The notes beneath the pieces were generated by a model. That model was not told where the DNA came from, did not search any database, and saw only the letters and a program-made list of their open reading frames with translations. From positions 1 to 60,634 of IMG/VR virus record IMGVR_UViG_3300033142_002332: 60,634 nucleotides of DNA; one strand, 5' to 3'. The stretch's first letter is position 1; every line of letters starts with the position of its first letter. Made by a program: the position numbers and the translations under genes. Positions 51,139 through 60,551 of the stretch are shown piece after piece. This DNA comes from a virus.

Positions 51139-53457
51139 ATGGGATATCAGAAAAAAATAAAACTTTGGCCTAATGAACGATTAGATTTACCTGATATACA
51201 GAATTTACAAGATTATTTTTATGAGTTTTTAGGTAAATCTAATCAAAACCTTACAGCTGCAACTCAATTTATTGTTTCTGGATTTGTTACTCAAAACAAT
51301 GGTGGAATTGATATTAAAATTGAGACTAAAGACAGTGTTGCTCTTAATATAGAAAGTAGCGGAACTGGTGTTGAGGGCATTTTGTTTATGGGATCTAACA
51401 ATGCTGCCGTAGATATCGATTTAATAAGTACATTAACAGATAACTCTACTAACTATATAGAAATAGAGTTATATGTTCAAGATTCTGCACCTGATACTAG
51501 AGCGTTTTGGGATCCAACTGCAAATTCTGGAGCTGGTGATGAATTTAATTCTGTAGTAAATACTTGCTCTAACGTTCAAGTAAGGCTAAGAATAAACACT
51601 GTAGCCTTTAGTTCCAATCCTGATTACATACCTGTGTCTAGAGTCGTAACATCTGGCGGTTCTATTTCAGATATTTATGACGAAAGACCTTTATTTTTTA
51701 GGTTAAATAGCGATTATTCTTGGCCTGATGGTAGAGCTATCCCCTCTAATACTTCTTTTAGTGGAGCAGATAAATCTATAACGCATTGGAAAGAATGGGT
51801 TGATTCGATAATGACGACCCTTAAAGAGATTAAGGGTAGTGAGTGGTACGAATCAACTTTTGGAAGCGTAAGTTTATCTGATTTATTACAAGATAGAAAC
51901 ATTACTTTAATAAAAGGTGATGATTGGGATTGGAACGAAGCAACTAATACTTTGTCTTTGGGGTCTATATCTTATTTAGATGTTCCTGGAATTTCTAGAG
52001 ATAGAAATAGAATTTTAGCAGGAAGCAATACAGACCTAGACGCAGACGGTAAATTGTTATATGTAGATATAAACAGAACCTCTGGTGCAATTGCAAATTT
52101 AACTATAAACTCATCTACTACTGAGGCCTTTGTTATAGACTCAGACAGGTTTGTTATTGCTAAAAGGGTTGATGATTTAATCGTTCTCTATAATGGTCAA
52201 ATTGTTTCAAGGCCTCACGTATATAACGAAACAGAATTTATAGAAGAAGGAAACGAATATGATTATGGAGACACCATTACTCTTCCTTTTGATAGCAAGT
52301 TATCTCCTCCAGCTGCAAGAAACTATAGAGTAGGTACTAATCAGCTTCAAATTTATATAAACGGAATAAGACAACATAATAAAAAAAGAATTCTTGTAGA
52401 TTCTATACTTCCACATCTTTTTTATGCTTATTTGCCACTTGAGGGATCTGTTCTTATTCCTCATTTGCCACCATTAGTTGAATATGATACTTCAGCTGTA
52501 AGAGTTGGTGATATTTTTCAAGATGGAAACGGAGTAGGTTTTAAAATATTAGGTGTTTTAGATAATATAGGCATCGGTGGTATTAAAATATTTAAAATAA
52601 ATAGCGGCCAAACAGTAAACACAACTTCACCAGGACAAATATATCGTAGAGATTATAAAGAAGATGGTACTGACTGGAGCTATCAAACAACTATAACTAT
52701 ATTAAAAAAAATACCTTCAAATGCAAGTATTCATTATCGTATTGATGATCTAGATAAGGCAGTTGCTGGCTCTTCTGGAGGAGGTGGAGGAGGAGCAAGT
52801 AACTTACAGGATGCTTATGATGGGGGAAGGACTATAGCAGTTTCTTCTGGAAACCCTATAGAAATATCTGGACCTCCTGGTGAGAAATTATTTAAAGTTA
52901 ATGGCGATATAGACATAACTGGAATAATTGACCCTAAAGGAATTACATTTGACCCTCAAGTTTCTAATCCAGGAGTTGGCTTAAATACACTTTATCTAAA
53001 TTCTGGTGGTGATTTAGTTTTAAATAACACTATATCAGGACTTGTTCAAAATATAAATGGAGGAGTTCCTTCTGTAGTATCATATACTAACGGAGGAATA
53101 TCATCTATTCCAAAAGGAAGGTTGTTTAAAAAAACAGGTCTTTCTTCTATTGATTTTGCTAATTGGACTACTTTAATAAATTCAGCAGTAGCAGGGATAA
53201 CTCTTGAAAATATTAATCAAGGAAATTCAGGAGAAACTAAAAGGTTTGGCGAATACATTCCGAATACAGTATTTGAGACAACTAGTTTTATAGAAGGAGT
53301 TTTGCCACAGGAAGGCTACTGGTTGTATCTAGGACCTGCAGATGGGAAGATGACTATAACGCCTCCGTCTCAAGGATCTGGGTATTCTCAAGTTCCTGTT
53401 GGAATTTGGGATAATGGAGGCTTAATCTTTAGTGTTTCTTTATGGGGGATTGCATGA
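51139..53457 (+). CDS. Tail fibre / baseplate appendage protein
   Basis: 772 residues. The N-terminal ~200 residues (KIKLWPNERLDLPDIQNLQDYFYEF, read in two parts, then RPLFFRLNSDYSW) look like the baseplate-attachment part of large phage fibres. A Gly-rich linker (SSGGGGGGAS, ~residue 550) separates it from a C-terminal beta-rich domain with GSGYSQVPVGIWDNGGLIFSV at the end. The C-terminus overlaps the next gene by four bases. Confidence 0.6.
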   Translation: MGYQKKIKLWPNERLDLPDIQNLQDYFYEFLGKSNQNLTAATQFIVSGFVTQNNGGIDIKIETKDSVALNIESSGTGVEGILFMGSNNAAVDIDLISTLTDNSTNYIEIELYVQDSAPDTRAFWDPTANSGAGDEFNSVVNTCSNVQVRLRINTVAFSSNPDYIPVSRVVTSGGSISDIYDERPLFFRLNSDYSWPDGRAIPSNTSFSGADKSITHWKEWVDSIMTTLKEIKGSEWYESTFGSVSLSDLLQDRNITLIKGDDWDWNEATNTLSLGSISYLDVPGISRDRNRILAGSNTDLDADGKLLYVDINRTSGAIANLTINSSTTEAFVIDSDRFVIAKRVDDLIVLYNGQIVSRPHVYNETEFIEEGNEYDYGDTITLPFDSKLSPPAARNYRVGTNQLQIYINGIRQHNKKRILVDSILPHLFYAYLPLEGSVLIPHLPPLVEYDTSAVRVGDIFQDGNGVGFKILGVLDNIGIGGIKIFKINSGQTVNTTSPGQIYRRDYKEDGTDWSYQTTITILKKIPSNASIHYRIDDLDKAVAGSSGGGGGGASNLQDAYDGGRTIAVSSGNPIEISGPPGEKLFKVNGDIDITGIIDPKGITFDPQVSNPGVGLNTLYLNSGGDLVLNNTISGLVQNINGGVPSVVSYTNGGISSIPKGRLFKKTGLSSIDFANWTTLINSAVAGITLENINQGNSGETKRFGEYIPNTVFETTSFIEGVLPQEGYWLYLGPADGKMTITPPSQGSGYSQVPVGIWDNGGLIFSVSLWGIA

Positions 53458-53666
53458 TAAGTGACAAAAAAGAACAATTAAAAGAAAAAATTGAATTTAA
53501 AGAAGATATGTTAATAATAAATGACGAAGAGCTATTAAAAGATATAAAGAAAGACATAAGAAGCATCTCAAATTATGTTAAAAAGAAAATAAAAATTATA
53601 AATAATAAACTTAACAATCAAACTGACGTTAAATTCATTATTCAATTTGTTAAAAAACCTAACTGA
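53454..53666 (+). CDS. Small charged protein between fibre genes
   Basis: 70 residues from ATG 53454, which overlaps the fibre stop (ATGATAA); ATG 53442 is an in-frame alternative. Acidic N-terminal half and basic second half (DIKKDIRSISNYVKKKIKI), predicted helical. May be a fibre chaperone by position; not recognised. Confidence 0.5.
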   Translation: MISDKKEQLKEKIEFKEDMLIINDEELLKDIKKDIRSISNYVKKKIKIINNKLNNQTDVKFIIQFVKKPN

Positions 53667-53677
53667 AAGGGTATATT

Positions 53678-55267
53678 ATGGCTAGCATTACAAAATTAAG
53701 AGGAATGTCGGGCGGGATTCCTACAACATTAGATTTAACAAGTACATCTGATGTTTTTCAATTTTACGCAGTTCAAATTGATGTCGTAACAGCATCTAAG
53801 CCTGCAAAATTTGATTCGAATAAACAGTTTACTTCTGGAGACATTAATTTAACTTCTGAGGTGACAGGTTCTTTGCCTGACAGTAACTTAGCAACTATTA
53901 CCACGGGAAATAAAGTATCTGGTTCTGCTGTTCAATTAAGTGGAGACAGTACGATTGTTAATGATACAGGGCTAGAAGTAGGCACTAATCTTGCGAATGC
54001 TAACATAGATGCTTCTGCGGCGATAGCTGTTTCTAAGTTAGCTGCCTTAACAGCGTCTAGAGCTGTTGTATCTGATGGATCTGGTTTTATCAGTGCATCA
54101 TCAGTAACATCAACAGAAATAGGATATGTTAGTGGATCTACATCTAATATTCAAACACAATTAAATGCTCTTTCTTCTGGATATTCAAGACGTAAAATGG
54201 TTCTTGATTATATAGTTGATAATACTGCAGTTCCTCCTACTGAAGTTTCAGGAGATAGATATATCCTTTCTCATGATGGTGGCTCACCTCATGCAGAATG
54301 GGACGGTGCAGCGGTTGGCGATATAGTTGAGTTTAATGGAGCAACTTGGGATGATACAACACCACAAGAAGGTTGGAGACTTTATGACGATGATTCCAAT
54401 CAAGATTATTTGTGGGTTGATGATGGAACAGGTCAATGGGAAGCAAGAGCTATTGACAGTCAAGCGTTAAGTGATGGAAAAGTATGGATAGGTGATGCAT
54501 CAAATGATGCTCAAGAAAAAACACTGTCAGGTGATGTTACGATTAGCAATACTGGTGTTGCTGCTATTGGATCTGGCGTAATTGTTAATGACGATGTTAA
54601 TGCTTCAGCTGCAATTGTAGAGAGTAAATTATCTCTTGATTATGCTACAGGAACATTAAATACATCTATAACAAATCATACTGGTGATGGAACCATTCAC
54701 TTTACAATGCTTGATGAAGATGATTTAACAAGCGATAGTGATACGCAAGCAGCTACACAACAAAGCATAAAAGCTTATGTTGATAGTGCTGTATCTGGAG
54801 CTGCTCCAGATTCTCTTGATTTTAGTAGAGTTGCTGGTGAATCATTTGCAGCTAACTCTACTTTTATAGTCAGATATGCAATATCAGGAGACACAGCTGG
54901 CAGAGTTTACAAGTGTACTTCTGATGAAGAAAATGCGGCAGGAAAACATTATGCTATAGGAGCAGTTCAAACTACTGGAGCTATTAGTGTAGCGGATCCT
55001 GTAATAGTCATAAAATTCCAGCAAGGAGTTACTCTAAAATCTGGAGATACAGTAATAGGAGCAAGTTCTGCAGATCAAGGTAAGCCTATATTTTTAAATA
55101 AGGCTGGAGTTATGAGTCTAGATCCTGATGCTGGCATTACAACTGGTGAAAAGTATGCTTCAAGAATCGTTGGTATTCTTGAAGAGTATAACGCTACTAG
55201 CACGAGTGAAAAAATTACTATAGATATAGCAGCTGGATCATTTTTTGGAATAGATTTAGGAGCTTAA
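53678..55267 (+). CDS. Tail fibre protein with DUF2793-like domain
   Basis: 529 residues with GAAAGGGTATATT upstream. Residues ~30-170 are Ser/Thr/Ala-rich fibre repeats (NIDASAAIAVSKLAALTAS; a related NASAAIVESKLSLDY recurs at ~310). Residues ~185-245 (DRYILSHDGGSPHAEWDGAA, DIVEFNGATWDDTTPQEGW) resemble DUF2793 fibre domains. The final part (GKHYAIGAVQTTGAISVADP) is a beta domain, possibly for receptor binding. A hairpin follows the stop. Confidence 0.65.
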   Translation: MASITKLRGMSGGIPTTLDLTSTSDVFQFYAVQIDVVTASKPAKFDSNKQFTSGDINLTSEVTGSLPDSNLATITTGNKVSGSAVQLSGDSTIVNDTGLEVGTNLANANIDASAAIAVSKLAALTASRAVVSDGSGFISASSVTSTEIGYVSGSTSNIQTQLNALSSGYSRRKMVLDYIVDNTAVPPTEVSGDRYILSHDGGSPHAEWDGAAVGDIVEFNGATWDDTTPQEGWRLYDDDSNQDYLWVDDGTGQWEARAIDSQALSDGKVWIGDASNDAQEKTLSGDVTISNTGVAAIGSGVIVNDDVNASAAIVESKLSLDYATGTLNTSITNHTGDGTIHFTMLDEDDLTSDSDTQAATQQSIKAYVDSAVSGAAPDSLDFSRVAGESFAANSTFIVRYAISGDTAGRVYKCTSDEENAAGKHYAIGAVQTTGAISVADPVIVIKFQQGVTLKSGDTVIGASSADQGKPIFLNKAGVMSLDPDAGITTGEKYASRIVGILEEYNATSTSEKITIDIAAGSFFGIDLGA

Positions 55268-55276
55268 CGAATAAGC

Positions 55277-55314
55277 TAGTTGGCTGTAAGTTGTTTAATA
55301 TTTACAGCCAACTA
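55277..55314 (+). terminator. Hairpin after fibre gene
   Basis: Perfect 13-bp stem (TAGTTGGCTGTAA / TTACAGCCAACTA) with a 12-base loop, 9 bases after the stop. No T tract follows, so termination strength is uncertain. Confidence 0.6.
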
Positions 55315-55347
55315 ATGATTGATTCATTTATAGGATACCATTAAAAA

Positions 55348-55665
55348 ATGAGCAATTCAACTAGATTTATAAACGGAGTTCCAACAGCTGTTACTACATT
55401 TTTAATACATTATGATGAAAGTATTCTTGTAACTACTGAAATAGGAGTTTCAGGAACAGGATATAACGCTGCGCATACAGAATTTACATTGCCTAATGGT
55501 GAAACTTATGATGGAACAACAAGTGAGCTATTAGTAGAAATAAATGGATTAGGTCAGGTAGAAGGCATTACTTTTAACTATGGAATAAGCGAATCTGAAT
55601 CAAAGATTACATTTATAACTGCTATTCCAAAGAATGCTAGGATTAGATTTATTAAAATAGTTTAA
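55348..55665 (+). CDS. Small fibre-region protein
   Basis: 105 residues, beta-rich (TFLIHYDESILVTTEIGVSG, TSELLVEINGLGQVEGITFN), ending KNARIRFIKIV, a strand pattern resembling short virion fibre-tip modules such as the repeated ones in large fibres. No family. The start lacks a strong ribosome site. Its stop overlaps the next small gene (TAATG). Confidence 0.5.
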   Translation: MSNSTRFINGVPTAVTTFLIHYDESILVTTEIGVSGTGYNAAHTEFTLPNGETYDGTTSELLVEINGLGQVEGITFNYGISESESKITFITAIPKNARIRFIKIV

Positions 55666-55823
55666 TGAAAAAATATAAAAAACCATTAAAACATTGTCAT
55701 GAACAAGGTAATTGTAAAAGATTATGCTTTATAATAGATAAGGAAGAAAATAAAACTTTTTATTGTTCTGTTCATGGAGATTACTTTGTTTCTAAGTGCG
55801 TTAAAAAAGTGATAAGGAGATAA
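55665..55823 (+). CDS. 52-residue Cys/His-rich protein
   Basis: A short gene starting in the TAATG overlap with the previous stop and ending three bases before the next start. It encodes HCHEQGNCKRLC and later YCSVHGDYFVSKC, five cysteines and three histidines spaced like a small zinc-binding fold. The exact fit between neighbours supports reality. Function unknown. Confidence 0.6.
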   Translation: MKKYKKPLKHCHEQGNCKRLCFIIDKEENKTFYCSVHGDYFVSKCVKKVIRR

Positions 55824-55826
55824 AGA

Positions 55827-58115
55827 ATGGGCGGTGTACAGCTTAATCAATTAAATGATGATGTTGCAAGAAGCAAGCTCTCAACTATAGCAGGAGAAGA
55901 GCTTGACAACTTAATGACATTGCTTAATGATAAGCTAGATTTTCCTATAGATATAAGTATTTCAGGTTATGTTATTACTATAGAGGCAGGAATTAAACAA
56001 AAACTAGAGTCTGATAGTTTAGACGGAACTCAAAACTCTTTTAAATGGAGACTTCCTCATATAGAAAGCGTGTCTATAGATCCAGCTGAATCTACAATAG
56101 ATTTATCAGATGGGTCTACTACTGGCGATTTTATAAACAACCCGTCTTCATCTGTTTCACTTACCTCTAGCTATTACATACAAATGGGAGTTGAGCTACG
56201 ACAAGACGGTAAGTATTACGTTATATGGGGAGACGAAGCGGCTACTTCAGGAGCAACAACTTTTCCAGGATTTTCTAAAAGCAAGGCTATACCTGTATTT
56301 ATAGGAATCCTACAAGATGATGGGACAGGAGGAACTTGGAACCTTAGCTCTCCTTCTAAATCAGATATCCAAATAATGAAAGGCGCTGCAGGAGGCGGAG
56401 GAGGTGCTGGAGGAGCAGGATTAGGAAGCGATTTAGGAGATCTTTTATATAGAGCTTCTTTTGAAGATAGTTTTAGCGATAAAGATTTAATAGATGAAAA
56501 CTCTGGTAAAACTACAGGTATTTTCGATGCATCTAACGAATATTTTAAAATATCTTATGATGCAGATAAAACAGGAACAACAACAGGGACTAGTTTAGTT
56601 GTAAGTGCCGCTCCAGCTTATACTGTAGCTATAGGCGATATAATTTGGACTACTATAAGTTCTAACAAAGAAGCTAGAAAAATTACAGCTCTAGGTTCAA
56701 TAAATACTGATGGAGGATCAGGCACTCCAGCAACAATTGAAATTGCATTTAGTGGTGATATAACAGTTGAGTCTTGTTGTATAAGTCAAGCTGTTCATAC
56801 TGTTGATATGCTTAACTACATAGATACTTCGGATGAAGAAAGTCAGAGGTTATCTCATAGAGTAGGACATATTGCTTTAACTAACGTTAGTAACGGCGTC
56901 TCTGATAGTGTCGATCATAGTGAATCTTCCGATTGGCTGACTCCAGCAACTGACGACATTGTTTTAAAAGATGTAAGCGGTACTTTATTTGAAACGACAA
57001 TTACTTCTATAACTGATTCAGATACGTTTGTTCTTGCTGATACTACTGGTTTTAGTGGTGATGGAGATGGAGCGATAGTAACTCCACTATCTAAATACTT
57101 ACTAAATTATCTAGATAGTGGATTTGTTGGAAACATAGATGTTGTTGCACAGGTTATAACGAGTAGCGATTCTGCTTCAAATTGGAGTGATGAACCAGCG
57201 ATATCTAGAAAACAAAATTATCAAGATGAATTACAAGAAAACACTATAAGCGGAACGTCTGGAGCTCATTTATATAGTAGGTTTTTTGCTAACAAAACAA
57301 GTGGTAGCGGAGAGGTTAAGTTATATGAATATCAATCGTTTTTTATAGATGAGTTAAATCAAGCTAACGGTGGAATACATCAACAGGCGTCGGGTAGAAC
57401 GGATGGCGTTGGAACCGAGATTAATTGTTCTCTCTCTGTAGTTGCAACTAAAACAAGAATTACGTTTACTGATGAATTTCCTGGTTTTATACCTGGAGTA
57501 AATCCAGGTAAAACACATGGTGAGTTAATAGTTATTTTAAACGGAAGTCACATTCCTAGATTTGTTGATTCAACTATAACAAACAATGAGTACTATAACG
57601 AAGATAGTAACGGTAGTTATATTGATCTAGATCAAGATTACTCTGGGTCTGCTTATGAGTTTACTGTTTTAAAGATGCTTGGGACTAAAGATACAAGTTC
57701 AGATAATGCAGCTAAACTTGGAAGTATTAGATACGTTGGAACAGATTACTCTACGATAGAAGCAGCTGTAGCTGGATCTATAGCTGGAGATAAGATAATA
57801 ATTCAAAACAATACTTATTTATTATCTTCTAACATAGTAGTAGATAAGCAATTAGTTATAGAGTTTCAGCCAGGAGTTATTTTAGATGGATCGGCAGCAG
57901 GTACTAAAGGTTTTAGTGTAACAGCGGATGACGTTATTTTTAAAATGAATGGTGCTTTGATGCAAGATTGGGATTCGGGAAGTGATTACTCTATATATTA
58001 TGAAACTGGAGCTGATAGAGGAAAAGTACAAAATGGAAGATTTTCTTCTACTAATGATAATGACATTTTTGTTCAGCCTGATACAGCTGTTACAGATTGT
58101 ATAGGGAACATTTAA
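55827..58115 (+). CDS. Large tail fibre/tailspike-like protein
   Basis: 762 residues with AAGGAGATAAAGA upstream. The N-terminal ~180 residues have fibre character (SSVSLTSSYYIQMGVELRQDG), with a Gly-rich linker (GAAGGGGGAGGAGLGSDLG) at ~190. The C-terminal ~130 residues (IRYVGTDYSTIEAAVAGSIA, GDKIIIQNNTYLLSSNIVV, KQLVIEFQPGVILDGSAA) look like a right-handed beta-helix (pectate-lyase-like) start, common in tailspikes. The helix is short, so depolymerase activity is uncertain. Confidence 0.6.
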   Translation: MGGVQLNQLNDDVARSKLSTIAGEELDNLMTLLNDKLDFPIDISISGYVITIEAGIKQKLESDSLDGTQNSFKWRLPHIESVSIDPAESTIDLSDGSTTGDFINNPSSSVSLTSSYYIQMGVELRQDGKYYVIWGDEAATSGATTFPGFSKSKAIPVFIGILQDDGTGGTWNLSSPSKSDIQIMKGAAGGGGGAGGAGLGSDLGDLLYRASFEDSFSDKDLIDENSGKTTGIFDASNEYFKISYDADKTGTTTGTSLVVSAAPAYTVAIGDIIWTTISSNKEARKITALGSINTDGGSGTPATIEIAFSGDITVESCCISQAVHTVDMLNYIDTSDEESQRLSHRVGHIALTNVSNGVSDSVDHSESSDWLTPATDDIVLKDVSGTLFETTITSITDSDTFVLADTTGFSGDGDGAIVTPLSKYLLNYLDSGFVGNIDVVAQVITSSDSASNWSDEPAISRKQNYQDELQENTISGTSGAHLYSRFFANKTSGSGEVKLYEYQSFFIDELNQANGGIHQQASGRTDGVGTEINCSLSVVATKTRITFTDEFPGFIPGVNPGKTHGELIVILNGSHIPRFVDSTITNNEYYNEDSNGSYIDLDQDYSGSAYEFTVLKMLGTKDTSSDNAAKLGSIRYVGTDYSTIEAAVAGSIAGDKIIIQNNTYLLSSNIVVDKQLVIEFQPGVILDGSAAGTKGFSVTADDVIFKMNGALMQDWDSGSDYSIYYETGADRGKVQNGRFSSTNDNDIFVQPDTAVTDCIGNI

Positions 58116-58126
58116 GGAGATAGTTT

Positions 58127-59173
58127 ATGCCTAACTTAGGTCTAAAAAGTAATTATGTAGATCCCAACATATTAAACGACTTTAATTCTAATATTATTCA
58201 TAATCCTATTATGCAAATAAGTCGTAGAGGTAATTTTTCTGTTGCTGTTAGTGGTGTGAATGATAGGATTCATCATGATAGATGGAAAATGCAACTTGGA
58301 GCAGTTTCTGGAACTTATCAAGAAAATAGTAGTTCTCAGCCTTCTGAATTACCAGGAAGTAAATCAATCAAAGTAACTGCAACAAGCACAGCAACAGGAG
58401 ATCTAGGGATACTTCAAAAGATTGAAGAATACTATCATTTTGACGGAAAACAATTAACTTTTTCTGCTTATGTTAAATCGAATCATTTAGAAGCTAGACT
58501 TCTTATTTATGATGGATCTTCTTATGTTGCAGTATCAAATGCTCATACTGGAGGAGGAGGATGGGAAAGGTTAAGTGGTACTTTTACTTATAGCTCAAGC
58601 GGACAATTGCTAGCTATTGTAGCAATAAAAGGAGCTCCATCAGGAGTCCTTGTTCCCATAACCTCTGGTGATTATATTGAAACTACAGGCGTTCAATTAA
58701 CTAATGGTAGTTTTTTATTACCTTTTCAACACAGGTCTAGAGCAATCGAAGAAAGAATTTGTGATAGATATTGTTTAGCGTTTATAGACTTTTTTTCTCC
58801 AGGATACCATATCCATAATATAGCTGGGGTAGATCCAAATATTTGGAGTGTTAATAATGTTCCTGGGTTTCTTAAACTTGCAGCTAATGAACTCTTTACA
58901 GCGAGCAGACTACTACTCGTTAACCATTTTTCTGCTTTATACAGAGGACCTACTGTTTATGCTTTTGATATAGCTTCTCTTACGAATGGAGGAACGTCTT
59001 TGAAATTAAGTTTTAGTTATCCTCATAAAGCAGGATTAAATAATGTTTCGGTTATTTCACTTTACGTAAACCTCACCCAGGTAGGTTTTTATGAAGCTTC
59101 TCCCTCAGGTATGACTTCAGGAGCTACAGGAGCAGCAATCGGACATGTTGTTTTTGATGCAGATATACTTTAA
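58127..59173 (+). CDS. Tail fibre protein with carbohydrate-binding-like domain
   Basis: 348 residues with AAGGAGATAG upstream. SNIIHNPIMQISRRGNFSV and DRWKMQLGAVSGTYQEN followed by KQLTFSAYVKSNHLEARLLI and GDYIETTGVQLTNGSFLLPF form a pattern seen in phage receptor-binding proteins with a CBM-like jelly roll. The C-terminal ~130 residues (CDRYCLAFIDFFSPGYHI ...) are a second beta domain. A likely host-recognition protein. Confidence 0.65.
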   Translation: MPNLGLKSNYVDPNILNDFNSNIIHNPIMQISRRGNFSVAVSGVNDRIHHDRWKMQLGAVSGTYQENSSSQPSELPGSKSIKVTATSTATGDLGILQKIEEYYHFDGKQLTFSAYVKSNHLEARLLIYDGSSYVAVSNAHTGGGGWERLSGTFTYSSSGQLLAIVAIKGAPSGVLVPITSGDYIETTGVQLTNGSFLLPFQHRSRAIEERICDRYCLAFIDFFSPGYHIHNIAGVDPNIWSVNNVPGFLKLAANELFTASRLLLVNHFSALYRGPTVYAFDIASLTNGGTSLKLSFSYPHKAGLNNVSVISLYVNLTQVGFYEASPSGMTSGATGAAIGHVVFDADIL

Positions 59174-59193
59174 ATAATAATAGGAGGTAAGCT

Positions 59194-59541
59194 ATGTCAT
59201 GGTTTCCGTTTGATAAAAAAGATAACACTTTTCAAGGTTCTATATTAGGTAGTCCAGATATTCCAGGAGAACATAGGGTTAAGTGGTACCTTGTAGAAGA
59301 CAAAGAATTTATACCAAGAATTATGAAAGCTCCTATTAAGAATGTCCCATCAGAAAACTTTGTTCCTGATTTAAAAAAGATAAATCAAATAGATACAGAA
59401 GGAACTCTTATTTATCCTGAAGATAGACTGTATACAGGTAAAGCACCGATCCTTTTAAGAGATATTGTGGTTAAGCTAAAAGATAGAATAAAACAGTTAG
59501 AGGATAGAGTAACTTTACTAGAGGAGAAAGTTAATGTCTAA
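59194..59541 (+). CDS. Fibre-associated coiled-coil protein
   Basis: 115 residues with TAGGAGGTAAGC upstream. Soluble N-terminal part, then a C-terminal coiled coil (LRDIVVKLKDRIKQLEDRV, TLLEEKVNV). It overlaps the next gene by eight bases. Could be a fibre trimerisation or attachment protein; not recognised. Confidence 0.5.
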   Translation: MSWFPFDKKDNTFQGSILGSPDIPGEHRVKWYLVEDKEFIPRIMKAPIKNVPSENFVPDLKKINQIDTEGTLIYPEDRLYTGKAPILLRDIVVKLKDRIKQLEDRVTLLEEKVNV

Positions 59542-59752
59542 TATATTAAAAGTAAATAAAGGCGGTAAGATTAAGCAATATTCTACTGCTTCCCAAAAGA
59601 GAACTAACTTACTTGATAACAATTCTGTTACTAGGGATATGTTAAATGACAATATTGTTAATTATGATAAACTTGATGAAATTACTAAAGCAAAGATAGA
59701 TTTAATAGCTACTCTTGAATCAAGAATAACTGTGTTAGAAGGATATCATTAA
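59534..59752 (+). CDS. Small fibre-region protein
   Basis: 72 residues beginning inside the previous gene, with GAGGAGAAAG upstream. Short helical C-terminus (KAKIDLIATLESRITVLEG) resembling the coiled-coil end of the preceding protein, so the two may associate. Function unknown. Confidence 0.5.
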   Translation: MSNILKVNKGGKIKQYSTASQKRTNLLDNNSVTRDMLNDNIVNYDKLDEITKAKIDLIATLESRITVLEGYH

Positions 59753-59783
59753 TTTTATAATTATAGCCTTATAAAAAAATAAT

Positions 59784-60119
59784 ATGATTAATATAAGCAA
59801 AGAAGAATATGAGAGGTTAGTTAAGTCCATTTCTGATGTTAGATCTCTTAGTTCTTCTGGAATAGTTAACGGTGATAAAAAAGAATTGTTTCAAAGTGTA
59901 TCTAGAATTGAAGAAAGCTTAAAGGGCGTTCATAAAATTATTGATTTATTGCCATTTCATACAAAACAGATCAATAATATAGAAATAAAACTTGCTGAAA
60001 CTGAAACAAAAATAGAAAAAGCTAAATGGGTAGTAATAATAGCTATTTTATCAATTGTATCTTCTGTTAGTTCTTTGGGTAGTGTTGTTCTTCTTTATTT
60101 AAAACATTTAGTTAATTAA
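59784..60119 (+). CDS. Holin-accessory-like (XhlA-type) membrane protein
   Basis: 111 residues: a helical coiled-coil part (NNIEIKLAETETKIEKAK) directly followed by one C-terminal membrane segment (WVVIIAILSIVSSVSSLGSVVLLYL). This is the layout of XhlA-like hemolysin/holin partners, which work with a holin to permit endolysin release. It lies just before an endolysin gene, which supports a lysis role. Confidence 0.6.
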   Translation: MINISKEEYERLVKSISDVRSLSSSGIVNGDKKELFQSVSRIEESLKGVHKIIDLLPFHTKQINNIEIKLAETETKIEKAKWVVIIAILSIVSSVSSLGSVVLLYLKHLVN

Positions 60120-60130
60120 GTTTTTATATT

Positions 60131-60526
60131 GTGAATAATCTTTTTAGTTTTAGTAAATATTCTCTTGAACGATTAGTAACTTGTCATAATGATCTAAAAA
60201 AACTATTTAATGAAGTTATAAAAAGATATGATTGTATTATATTAGAGGGTCATCGTTCAAATAAACGTCAAGAAGAACTTTTTAGACAAGGTAAATCTAA
60301 AATAAAGGCAGGAGGTAACCATAATTACTTTCCTTCACTAGCAATTGATGTCATTCCTTATCCCATAAATTGGAACGATAAGAAACGTTTTTATCATTTT
60401 GTAGGCTATGTTAAAGGAATTTCTGACTCCATTGATATTCATATTCGCTGCGGAGCTGACTGGGATAATGACAATGATATTAATGATCAAAATTTTATTG
60501 ATTTACCGCATTTTGAATTGAAATAA
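60131..60526 (+). CDS. L-Ala-D-Glu/D-Ala-D-Ala-type peptidase endolysin (M15 family), GTG start
   Basis: 131 residues from GTG 60131. CIILEGHRSNKRQEELFRQG, then NHNYFPSLAIDVIPYP and a C-terminal DLPHFEL give the zinc ligands (His ~75, Asp ~82, His ~128) of VanY/M15C peptidases such as T5 endolysin. It would cut the peptide stems of peptidoglycan, complementing the amidase/glucosaminidase at 7727. No signal peptide. Placed right after the membrane coiled-coil protein. Confidence 0.85.
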   Translation: MNNLFSFSKYSLERLVTCHNDLKKLFNEVIKRYDCIILEGHRSNKRQEELFRQGKSKIKAGGNHNYFPSLAIDVIPYPINWNDKKRFYHFVGYVKGISDSIDIHIRCGADWDNDNDINDQNFIDLPHFELK

Positions 60527-60551
60527 TAATGAAGTTACATATAATATAACA

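Noticed and set aside
22953-59752. T4-type late promoters (TATAAATA) before structural operons
   Set aside because: No consistent copy was seen in the gaps before structural genes; late transcription control remains unresolved.
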